Positions 1 through 5,278 of a DNA stretch of 5,522 nt are shown piece by piece. A program made the translations under genes and the position numbers. The notes under the pieces were generated by a model that was not told the origin of the DNA, ran no database searches, and worked only from the letters and a program-made list of their open reading frames with translations. Position 1 is the stretch's first letter. Each line of letters begins with the position of its first letter. Source of the DNA: an uncultured Burkholderiales bacterium (GTDB lineage: Bacteria > Pseudomonadota > Gammaproteobacteria > Burkholderiales > Burkholderiaceae_C); contig CAIYKK010000672.1 in the NCBI GenBank assembly GCA_903926695.1, forward strand, positions 1 to 5,522. The letters run 5' to 3'.

Positions 1-369
1 ATGCCACTGGAGCGACTGGGCCACAAGGGTCTGATAGCCGTTCATGACATTACCAAAGTCGCCGCGCCGCTTCAAACCCAGCTGCCGGTGCGGCTGGCCA
101 CTTTTGGTTTGCTTGATGAGGTTCAAGTCCAGATCGTGCGTGGCGCGCAATCCGGCAATCAGGGCGTGCTTTCCCCGCTCAATCAGGCCGACAGCTTGCG
201 CAACGCTGGCGTGATAGAGGCCATCGGTGCATCGCAAAGGAATGGCGGCATGGGCCTTGTCCACATCCTGCAGCTCGTCAAACAGGACAGCGCCCAGCAA
301 ACCGTCCAGCGTCAGCGTGTTGATGATGACGGGGCTTAACAAGTCAGCCTCTATCGTGAATCGTTCCAT
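1..369 (-). CDS. Csf3/Cas5-like (RAMP-type) protein, N-terminal part, runs off the left edge
   Basis: An open frame of 123 codons reads leftward from ATG 369-367 with no stop before base 1, so the 3' end is missing. A perfect AAGGAGG stands 6 nt upstream of the ATG, which fixes the start. The protein opens MERFTIEADLLSPVI, then TLTLDGLLGAVLFDEL (about residues 18-33), then IPLRCTDGLYHAS (about 43-55), and later FGNVMNGYQTLV (about 106-117). A first beta strand ending in a 'SP' turn, followed by 'LDGLLA'-type helix residues and a 'PL...YHAS' strand, is the arrangement I associate with Csf3, the Cas5-like backbone subunit of type IV CRISPR effector complexes, and with phage-borne relatives. This is a recalled family pattern, not a search result. 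The diagnostic C-terminal glycine-rich loop lies outside the window. No CRISPR repeats or other cas genes are visible. It could also be an unrelated phage or defence protein. Confidence 0.5.
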   Translation of the reverse strand, partial: MERFTIEADLLSPVIINTLTLDGLLGAVLFDELQDVDKAHAAIPLRCTDGLYHASVAQAVGLIERGKHALIAGLRATHDLDLNLIKQTKSGQPHRQLGLKRRGDFGNVMNGYQTLVAQSLQWH

Positions 370-375
370 TTTTGT

Positions 376-382
376 CCTCCTT
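376..382 (-). promoter_or_regulatory. Strong Shine-Dalgarno of the leftmost gene
   Basis: On the minus strand AAGGAGG stands 6 nt (ACAAAA) before the ATG at 369. It matches the 16S anti-SD perfectly and is the strongest ribosome site in the window. It shows that the minus-strand reading is the real gene and that the plus-strand frame opposite it is a shadow. Confidence 0.85.
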
Positions 383-493
383 GTTACATATTGTGCAATG
401 AAAACGGAGGCATTTCCCTTGCCGACAATCTCAACGCCACAAGCAGGCTTGCGGTGGGTGGTGCGCCGCCGTCCTACGCCAGCTTGGGACGCC

Positions 494-552
494 GCCGACA
501 GCCTGAACGAACGGCCTCACTAGGCTTGGGGAAACACCGGCACCCTGTCGGC
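494..552 (+). repeat. Inverted repeat in the leader of the CBS gene
   Basis: GCCGACAG (494-501) and CTGTCGGC (545-552) are exact reverse complements. They enclose 43 nt that hold a smaller GCCT/AGGC stem (514-525). The outer arm ends 8 nt before the Shine-Dalgarno AAGGAG (561-566) of the CBS gene. In RNA this could fold into a stem just upstream of the ribosome site. An operator or chance in GC-rich DNA are alternatives. Confidence 0.3.
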
Positions 553-573
553 ATAACCCCAAGGAGACTCCTG

Positions 574-1068
574 ATGACCACCGTTTCCCAATTGATGACC
601 CGAGGCGTGCGCAGCATGCGGCCTTCGGACAACGTGATGGCCGCCGCCCAGGTCATGGAAGAGCTCAATGTGGGCGCGATTCCGGTGTGCGACGGCGACA
701 AGCTGATCGGCATGGTCACCGACCGCGACATCATCGTGCGCGGCGTGGCCCAGAACCGCGACGCCAAAACCACCCGCCTGTCCGATGTGATGAGCACGCA
801 GGTGCGCACAGTCCATGAAAATGACAATGTGGACAAAATTTTGCGCGAGATGGGCAGCAGCCAGATTCGCCGCCTGCCCGTGGTGGACGATCAGGCGCAT
901 TTAATCGGCATCGTCTCGCTTGGTCAAGTACACCGTCGGCAAAGACGATGTGGCCATGTCGCTGGGCGATATTTCATCACCCGCCGAGCCGAACCGCTCA
1001 GGCCAGTCGCAGGCCAGCGGCGCGGCGGGCAGCGTCGGCAAGCCGCACAGGCAGGCGGATTGATTTAG
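574..1068 (+). CDS. CBS domain-pair protein, C-terminus frameshifted
   Basis: The protein begins MTTVSQLMTR at an ATG placed 7 nt after AAGGAG (561-566); the frame is open further upstream but has no better start. Two CBS motifs follow: residues about 8-57 (NVGAIPVCDGDKLIGMVTDRD) and about 70-117 (IRRLPVVDDQAHLIGIVSLG). Paired CBS domains form a Bateman module that usually binds adenosyl ligands such as AMP, ATP or SAM, and stand-alone proteins of this kind are commonly stress or energy sensors. After Gly117 (base 924) the expected 'DLA' helix is missing. The frame then runs on as 47 Arg-rich residues to TAG 1066-1068. The +1 frame instead gives KYTVGKDDVAMSLGDISSP and a Ser/Gly-rich tail ending at TGA 1061-1063, which resembles the natural tail of relatives. 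An 11-bp loss at 924/925 would explain this. The gene is probably damaged, though both CBS cores remain. Confidence 0.85.
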   Translation: MTTVSQLMTRGVRSMRPSDNVMAAAQVMEELNVGAIPVCDGDKLIGMVTDRDIIVRGVAQNRDAKTTRLSDVMSTQVRTVHENDNVDKILREMGSSQIRRLPVVDDQAHLIGIVSLGQVHRRQRRCGHVAGRYFITRRAEPLRPVAGQRRGGQRRQAAQAGGLI

Positions 1069-1076
1069 TTCAAAAC

Positions 1077-1094
1077 CAGGTAGTGGTTTAATCT
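1077..1094 (+). repeat. Terminal inverted repeat of the IS remnant (transposase 3' side)
   Basis: CAGGTAGTGGTTTAATCT matches the reverse complement of 1699-1716 at 17 of 18 positions. It ends 6 bp before the transposase stop codon (complement of 1101-1103), the usual tight packing of an IS end. Confidence 0.8.
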
Positions 1095-1100
1095 TGACTA

Positions 1101-1670
1101 TCATCCAGAAAGATATTTATGGCGCGCAGTGATGTTGTACTCATGGATGAATAACTTGAACGATGCTTCATGATTTTCTTGGATTTTTGAAAAGGAAAGC
1201 GTTTTGCGTACAAATCGGCCAGGCCGCTGGCGCAGCGTATTATTCTAGTGCTCGACATGCGCCGTCTCTCCAGAGTTTTTGTCAACGCTTGTGTGATCGC
1301 CGCCAAATACACTTTTACAGGCCTCTAAAAGTCACTAACCGTCTGGGCACGGCAATAAGCCTGCGGTATGCTTTTCTTGAGCTGCTCACAAACATCTGCG
1401 CCACGGCATAGGCCACGATTTCGTGCGTGCGCAGGCACAGGCCAATCCAGAGCCAGGATTTGTTGGCTTTCTTCTGGATCCAGATAGGCGCTGAGCGATC
1501 TGATCGCGCACTTCCTGCGAATACAACTGCTGCGGATTGAGGCTGCCATAGCGCCCACACGCCTTGCATTTGCATTTTTGCTTTCCCCCGCCAATAAACC
1601 CGTTTCGCTTGAGCTGATCGCTGCCACAATCAGGGCACCGATGCTTGATTTCTTCGATGATCGTGGCGTG
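1101..1670 (-). pseudogene. IS1-family transposase, broken by deletion, frameshifts and a stop
   Basis: The reading must change frame several times. From about 1670 it gives TIIEEIKHRCPDCGSDQ and then KCKCKACGRYG, an N-terminal zinc finger (CPDC plus CKCKAC) as in the InsA part. After about base 1510 a large piece is gone, including the segment that normally carries the first catalytic Asp (the 'DELW' region). The next frame gives KKANKSWLWIGLCLRTHEIVAYAV, and after a shift the following one gives LKKSIPQAYCRAQTVSDF. A 1-nt loss then restores the first frame with GETAHVEH, a TAG (complement of 1245-1247) where relatives have Trp, [17 protein letters not shown] and LFIHEYN, ending at TGA (complement of 1101-1103). 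The conserved ER-NNTLRQR and KTLSFSK blocks make the IS1-family call secure. The initiating ATG also appears lost. There is no functional product. Confidence 0.88.
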
Positions 1671-1698
1671 GGACTCCTTTCAGTCTGCCGAAAAAATC

Positions 1699-1716
1699 AG
1701 ATTAAATCACTACCTG
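1699..1716 (-). repeat. Terminal inverted repeat of the IS remnant (transposase 5' side)
   Basis: On the minus strand it reads CAGGTAGTGATTTAATCT, one mismatch from the repeat at 1077-1094. About 28 bp further in, a GGAG (1671-1674 complement) precedes the beginning of transposase homology, although the ATG itself is missing. Confidence 0.8.
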
Positions 1717-1766
1717 AAATCTTAGTTTGATCGCGTAGGGCGCCAAGCAGGTTGATTTTGGCCAGC

Positions 1767-2201
1767 TCAATCCCGCGTCGCGTGGCGCTGCACACATTCG
1801 ATATACGCCGCGCCGTCGGGCGGGCGTCCGGCGCGCTGGCTTTCCCAGACCATCTGGCCCAGGCAGTCCATCGTGGCGTGATGGGCTTCGTGCAGCGAGT
1901 CGCGCCGGGCGACCAGCAGCTCGACGGCCTGACGAATGCCACGCGGCTGGTCAATCGAACACTGCTCGCTGATCGACAGGTGCATAGACAGGTGCAAAAA
2001 CGGATTCGTTTTGCCGCTGTCCACGTCGTACATGGTGGCCAGCGCGACATCGACATTGGCAAAGTCGCCGTGGTATTCGGGGTGCTCGTCTATCCACAGA
2101 CTGGCGAGGGTTTCCAGCGCTTCGAGCGGCTGGCCTGCGCGGGTTTTGGCATAAACGGCGCAAAAAAAGCGCCGGACATCGGCTTGAGAGGGCGTAAACA
2201 T
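1767..2201 (-). CDS. DUF1841 family protein
   Basis: The 144-residue protein starts MFTPSQADVRRFF. It carries the family hallmarks EHPEYH (39-44), TNPFLHLSMHLSI (65-77), SIDQPRGIR (82-90) and a C-terminal HHATMDCLGQMVWE helix (107-120). Length and motif order fit full-length DUF1841 proteins of beta- and gammaproteobacteria. Their function is unknown, and the conserved histidines could bind a metal but that is a guess. No signal peptide or membrane segment is seen, so it is probably cytosolic. The start has only a GAG directly before the ATG, a poor ribosome site, but homology begins at this Met. It follows the DUF4239-type gene on the same strand with a 116-bp gap, so co-transcription is possible but not shown. 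Confidence 0.88.
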   Translation of the reverse strand: MFTPSQADVRRFFCAVYAKTRAGQPLEALETLASLWIDEHPEYHGDFANVDVALATMYDVDSGKTNPFLHLSMHLSISEQCSIDQPRGIRQAVELLVARRDSLHEAHHATMDCLGQMVWESQRAGRPPDGAAYIECVQRHATRD

Positions 2202-2247
2202 CTCAAGAGCGTATCACGCAGCACGCGCCCGGCCTGACGCGCCCAGT

Positions 2248-2316
2248 GTCGCGTCTTGCACCGAAAGCCGATTGTCTCCAGAGATGGGCATGCGGACAGT
2301 TCGCTCAAGACGCGAC
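2248..2316. repeat. 11-bp perfect inverted repeat between two minus-strand genes
   Basis: GTCGCGTCTTG (2248-2258) and CAAGACGCGAC (2306-2316) are exact reverse complements with 47 bp between them. One arm ends 1 bp from the stop codon of the upstream membrane-protein gene. There is no T-tract, so it is not a classical intrinsic terminator. It may be a long-loop hairpin at the mRNA 3' end or a protein site. Confidence 0.5.
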
Positions 2317-2317
2317 G

Positions 2318-3115
2318 CTAGCGCTCCAGCACCGGCGCGGCGCGCACGCCTTCCACCGCCGCCGCAATCGGCGCAGGCGAAACGGCGGACGGCTGCTCAA
2401 ACGGGTTGCCCTGAATCAGCACAATCGCCGCCGTGGGCGCTGCCGCCAGCGAAAACAGCACCATCGCCACCAGCGCGGCGCGTGGGTTTTCGACATGCAC
2501 GGCGGCCAGCGACAGCAGCGTGACCAGCCCCAAAAACGCCATGCCCAGCCATTTGAGCGGATTGACGTGGGTTTGCGACAGGCCAATGCGCTGGTCGCGC
2601 TGCTCGCGCAGGCTGCTGACCTGGTTCAGCATCAGCGTTTGCACCGTGGGACTGGCGGCGCTGGCCACGTCGCGCCCGGCTAGCAGCCGCAGCAACTGGT
2701 CGGCGCGTTCGGGCACCTGCGTGCTGGACTGGCGCCGCGCCAGCAGCGGCCACTCGGCGGCGCTGGCCGTGCCGTAACCGGCGATGGCGTTGCGCACCTG
2801 GCCCTGCAGCGGCTCGGGCAGCGCGCCCGAAAGCGTGAGCAGACTGCGCAGCGCGTCAGCCTCGCGGAACACCGCATTGCTGGCGCGGTCGTGGGCGCTC
2901 CAGGTGTCGTTGGCCAAAAAAGCCAGCGTCAGCCCGAACAGCACGCCGATGATGTTGATAAACGGCGGCGCCACCCCGCGCAGCGAACGCGCCCAGCCGC
3001 TCCAGCGCGAGCGCGTCACAAACCACTGAATGGCGACCGTGCCGCAGGCGGTGCCGCCCAGCGCCACCAGCGCATAAAGGTAGTGATCGTAGATGTGCAG
3101 CAGGCTGGAGGTCAT
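2318..3115 (-). CDS. DUF4239 (bestrophin-like) membrane protein
   Basis: The protein has 265 residues and four predicted membrane helices: about 11-31, 51-68 (FINIIGVLFGLTLAFLAND), 187-206 and 213-235. Between the second and third lies a roughly 115-residue mostly helical soluble part (EADALRSLL, VRNAIAGYG, LREQRDQRIGLS). The short motif GNPFEQP (236-242) follows the last helix. The 'GVLFGLTLAFLAND.W' segment, the EAD..RSLL helix and the terminal N-P-F pattern fit the DUF4239 family, which profile searches relate to bestrophin channels. Transport activity has not been shown for most members. It acts in the inner membrane. The start lacks a Shine-Dalgarno (pyrimidine-rich CCTCCC just before the ATG), but the next Met would remove both N-terminal helices. 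Family confidence is good; function is unknown. Confidence 0.8.
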   Translation of the reverse strand: MTSSLLHIYDHYLYALVALGGTACGTVAIQWFVTRSRWSGWARSLRGVAPPFINIIGVLFGLTLAFLANDTWSAHDRASNAVFREADALRSLLTLSGALPEPLQGQVRNAIAGYGTASAAEWPLLARRQSSTQVPERADQLLRLLAGRDVASAASPTVQTLMLNQVSSLREQRDQRIGLSQTHVNPLKWLGMAFLGLVTLLSLAAVHVENPRAALVAMVLFSLAAAPTAAIVLIQGNPFEQPSAVSPAPIAAAVEGVRAAPVLER

Positions 3116-3232
3116 GGCAAGGGAGGTTCAGAAAAAAGCAGGCGGATCGGCGGGGGCGGCAGGCGTTTGAGGATAGCGCCTTGTTCTTGCGGTGCGGCAG
3201 TCCCAGCGCTGGAGGCGTTTTTGTGCGGATTT

Positions 3233-3257
3233 CTACGCCGGTTTCCTACGCCGGTTT
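3233..3257. repeat. Two-copy 12-bp tandem repeat
   Basis: CTACGCCGGTTT occurs at 3233-3244 and again at 3246-3257, separated by one C. It lies in the 231-bp spacer between the divergent DUF4239-type and YeaQ-like genes. It could be paired sites for a regulator or a slippage duplication. I see no convincing sigma-70 promoter elsewhere in this spacer. Confidence 0.6.
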
Positions 3258-3346
3258 GAGCCGGGTCTGACAGGCTGATCCGTTGGGCCGTGTGAGTCTT
3301 GCCCTGTCGGAGCCAACTTTTCCCTTCACCTTGAAAGAGCAGCATT

Positions 3347-3598
3347 ATGGGCATTATCTGGACCATCATCATCGGGCTGATCATTGGCGTGGTTGCCAAA
3401 TTCCTGATGCCGGGGCGCGACCCCGGCGGTTTCATCATCACGGCCCTGATCGGCGTTGCGGGCTCGGTGCTGGCGACTTACATGGGCCGCTCTCTGGGCT
3501 TTTACCAGCTGGGTGAATCGGCAGGGTTCATTGCGGCGGTGCTGGGCGCCATCGTGCTGCTGTTCGCCTACCGGCTGGTGGCGGGCACCCGAACCTGA
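3347..3598 (+). CDS. GlsB/YeaQ/YmgE family stress-response membrane protein
   Basis: This is a complete 83-residue protein of almost wholly hydrophobic character, with three membrane helices: about 3-20 (IIWTIIIGLIIGVVAKFL), 29-46 (FIITALIGVAGSVLATYM) and 58-77. The loop MPGRDPGG (21-28) between the first two helices is the family signature (transglycosylase-associated protein family, PF04226 type). Length is normal. Members are small inner-membrane proteins often induced by envelope, acid or stationary-phase stress; despite the family name no enzyme activity is established. A weak GAAAGAG (3333-3339) lies 7 nt before the ATG. Its stop is only 6 bp from the stop of the convergent hydratase gene, with no clear terminator hairpin between. 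Confidence 0.92.
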   Translation: MGIIWTIIIGLIIGVVAKFLMPGRDPGGFIITALIGVAGSVLATYMGRSLGFYQLGESAGFIAAVLGAIVLLFAYRLVAGTRT

Positions 3599-3604
3599 CG
3601 GCGC

Positions 3605-4378
3605 TCAGGCGCTGAAGGTCACTTCAAACCGGGCCATTGGCCCATAGTCCAGCGTCACGCGCCGCCCCAGCGGCAGCGCCAGCACACCCGCATACGAGCC
3701 GGTGATGACCGCCTGCCCGGCCTGCAATCCGATGCCGCGCCCGCGCAGGAAATTGACCAGCCAGTACAGCGGCGCACGCGGGTGGCCGTCCGGGTGGCGG
3801 GCGGCGCTGGTTTGCACTGGCTCGTTTTCAATTTGCCAAGCCAGTTCAAACGCCGCCGCTTCGGGCGCGGCCAGCGCGGGGCCAAGCCATAGACCGCTGT
3901 TGACCAGCCCGTCGGCCAGCATGTCGGCAAAAGCCAGCCCGGCGTGATCGAGATAGCGGCTGGCGCAGATTTCCAGCGCGGCGTGGACGGAACCGACGGC
4001 GGCATCGACTTCGGCCTCGGTGTAGGGTTCGGCGCGGGTCGGCAGATCGCGGGCCAGCACAAAAGCCAGTTCTGGCTCGGCTTGAGCGCTGTCGGCGGCT
4101 GGTCCGGCTGGCCCGGCGGGCACGGCACACGCCAGATCCCGGCGAATATTGGCCGCATAAATCGGCGCGGCAACCAGTTTGCCGGGGCTGGGCAGGGCGG
4201 TTTTCCAGCCGCCCACCGGCAGCGCCAGGCGGCGGCTGACTTCCTGCTGAATCTGCCAGCCGTCTTCCACATCCGCCGGGCGGCAGATTTCGGGCAGGCG
4301 CGGGCCTTGGCGGGCGCTGATGCGTCGGGCGGTGAGTTCAAGGGCGGCTTGCGCGATCAGTTCAAAGGTCAAGGGCAT
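3605..4378 (-). CDS. 2-keto-4-pentenoate hydratase-like protein (fumarylacetoacetate hydrolase superfamily)
   Basis: The protein has 257 residues from the chosen start MPLTFELIAQAALELTARR. An ATG 21 codons upstream (4441) is in frame, but its extra residues do not look like family sequence, and neither start has a good ribosome site. Visible features are GPRLPEICRPADVEDGW (25-41), VGGWKTALPSPG (55-66), EPELAFVLARDLP (101-113), ALEICASRY (134-142), ADGLVNSGLWLGP (155-167), HPDGHPRAPLYWLVNFL (195-211) and ITGSYAGVL (225-233). Glu101 and Glu103 with Glu136 match the divalent-metal carboxylates of the MhpD-type hydratases. Such enzymes add water to 2-hydroxypenta-2,4-dienoate or act as related decarboxylases in aromatic meta-cleavage. 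No catabolic neighbours are present, so the substrate cannot be named. The gene is divergent from queC. Confidence 0.85.
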   Translation of the reverse strand: MPLTFELIAQAALELTARRISARQGPRLPEICRPADVEDGWQIQQEVSRRLALPVGGWKTALPSPGKLVAAPIYAANIRRDLACAVPAGPAGPAADSAQAEPELAFVLARDLPTRAEPYTEAEVDAAVGSVHAALEICASRYLDHAGLAFADMLADGLVNSGLWLGPALAAPEAAAFELAWQIENEPVQTSAARHPDGHPRAPLYWLVNFLRGRGIGLQAGQAVITGSYAGVLALPLGRRVTLDYGPMARFEVTFSA

Positions 4379-4484
4379 GGCGGGCTGGCGAAAAATGAAG
4401 GGGAAAACGGCAAAATGGCCGGGCGGCGTGGGCTGTGGCATTGTGTAGTATTGGCAGCCTTAAGTTTCCTTTTTCCAATTTGTC

Positions 4485-5198
4485 ATGCACACCTCGGCAC
4501 TTGTTCTTTTTTCTGGCGGTCAGGATTCCACCACCTGCCTGGCGCAGGCGCTTTCCAAATACCAGCGCGTCGAAACCGTCGCTTTTGATTACGGCCAGCG
4601 CCACAAGGTCGAGCTGGACGCCCGCCTGAACGTGCTGCGCGAAATCAAAACGCAGTTTCCGCACTGGGTACACAAGCTGGGCGAAGACCATTTGCTTGAT
4701 CTGGCCGTGCTGGGCCAAGTCAGCGACTGCTCATTGACCCGCGACGTGGCGTTCAAGATGGAAAGCTCCGGGCTGCCCAACACCTTTGTGCCGGGGCGCA
4801 ATCTGCTGTTTTTGACGCTGGCCGCCGCGCTGGCGTACCGGCGCGATTTACAGGTGCTCGTCACCGGCGTGTGCGAAACCGACTTTTCCGGCTACCCGGA
4901 CTGCCGCGACGACACCATGAAAGCCATGCAATTGGCGCTGTCGCTGGGCATGGACAAGCGCTTTTTGATCGAAACCCCGCTGATGTGGATCGACAAGTCC
5001 GACACCTGGGCGCTGGCGCACACGCTGGGCGGCAGGGCGCTGGTTGATTTGATCGTCGAGCACACGCACACCTGTTACCTCGGCGACCGCGAACACCGCC
5101 ACGCCTGGGGCTACGGCTGCGGCCAGTGCCCGGCGTGTGAATTGCGGGCGCGGGGGTTTCTGGCTTACACGGCGTCTTTGCCCAACGGGCTGGTTTGA
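4485..5198 (+). CDS. queC: 7-cyano-7-deazaguanine synthase QueC
   Basis: The enzyme converts 7-carboxy-7-deazaguanine to preQ0 using ATP and ammonia, a cytosolic step of queuosine tRNA modification. The 237-residue protein has the N-terminal PP-loop [14 protein letters not shown] (SGGQDS at 10-15), then [40 protein letters not shown] and a C-terminal zinc site of Cys197, Cys212, Cys215 and Cys218 (CYLGD, then [16 protein letters not shown]). All key residues are present and the length is normal. The 14-residue spacing between the first two cysteines is longer than in E. coli QueC but matches my recollection of betaproteobacterial homologues. No queD, queE or queF is adjacent. No Shine-Dalgarno is visible before the ATG (a pyrimidine-rich TTTCCTTTTTCC lies there), yet the start is fixed by the immediate PP-loop. 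A GC-rich hairpin (5199-5215) follows the stop but lacks a T-tract. Confidence 0.97.
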   Translation: MHTSALVLFSGGQDSTTCLAQALSKYQRVETVAFDYGQRHKVELDARLNVLREIKTQFPHWVHKLGEDHLLDLAVLGQVSDCSLTRDVAFKMESSGLPNTFVPGRNLLFLTLAAALAYRRDLQVLVTGVCETDFSGYPDCRDDTMKAMQLALSLGMDKRFLIETPLMWIDKSDTWALAHTLGGRALVDLIVEHTHTCYLGDREHRHAWGYGCGQCPACELRARGFLAYTASLPNGLV

Positions 5199-5278
5199 GG
5201 CGGTGCTTGGCCGCCGGGCCGCCTGTCAAGCCACCAGATTCTTTCGGGTGCTCTGTTGTTCCGGCGCTCAAGCGCTGC

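Larger units (their letters stand above)
1077..1716 (-). mobile_element. IS1-family insertion sequence remnant
   Basis: The element is bounded by 18-bp inverted repeats that match at 17 positions (1077-1094 and 1699-1716). It is filled by a decayed IS1-family transposase on the minus strand. At about 640 bp it is a little shorter than intact IS1-type elements, consistent with the internal deletion in the transposase. No clear target duplication abuts the repeats. A shared TTAGTT lies 5-6 bp outside each repeat (1065-1070 and 1722-1727) and may be a degraded duplication or coincidence. It sits 13 bp beyond the restored stop of the CBS gene and 50 bp beyond the stop of the DUF1841 gene, so it landed between two converging genes. 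It cannot transpose by itself. Confidence 0.8.

Noticed and set aside
1..339. Plus-strand open frame of 112 codons at the left edge
   Set aside because: It lies opposite the minus-strand gene that has a perfect Shine-Dalgarno and sensible protein composition; its own sequence has no family-like pattern.
391..573. Upstream extension of the CBS reading frame
   Set aside because: The ATG at 574 has AAGGAG at ideal spacing and CBS homology starts there; the upstream part is low-quality sequence in a non-coding spacer.
1697..1766. Open minus-strand frame running past the DUF1841 stop toward the IS
   Set aside because: It is out of frame with DUF1841 and the rest of that frame is Arg/Ser/Cys/Trp-rich shadow sequence.
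1752..2237. Plus-strand 161-codon frame opposite DUF1841
   Set aside because: It is antisense to a recognised family protein with matching length and motifs; no ribosome site.
3203..3212. 10-bp palindrome CCAGCGCTGG followed by a short T run, considered as a terminator
   Set aside because: A gapless palindrome leaves too short a stem after allowing a loop, and it stands upstream of, not after, any plus-strand gene.
3655..4588. Long alternative frames across the hydratase gene on both strands
   Set aside because: Pro/Arg- and Gly-rich translations typical of shadows in GC-rich DNA; the hydratase frame carries all family motifs.
5199..5215. GGCGG/CCGCC hairpin after queC, considered as an intrinsic terminator
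   Set aside because: Only a 5-bp stem and no T-tract follows; such stems are common in this GC-rich DNA.
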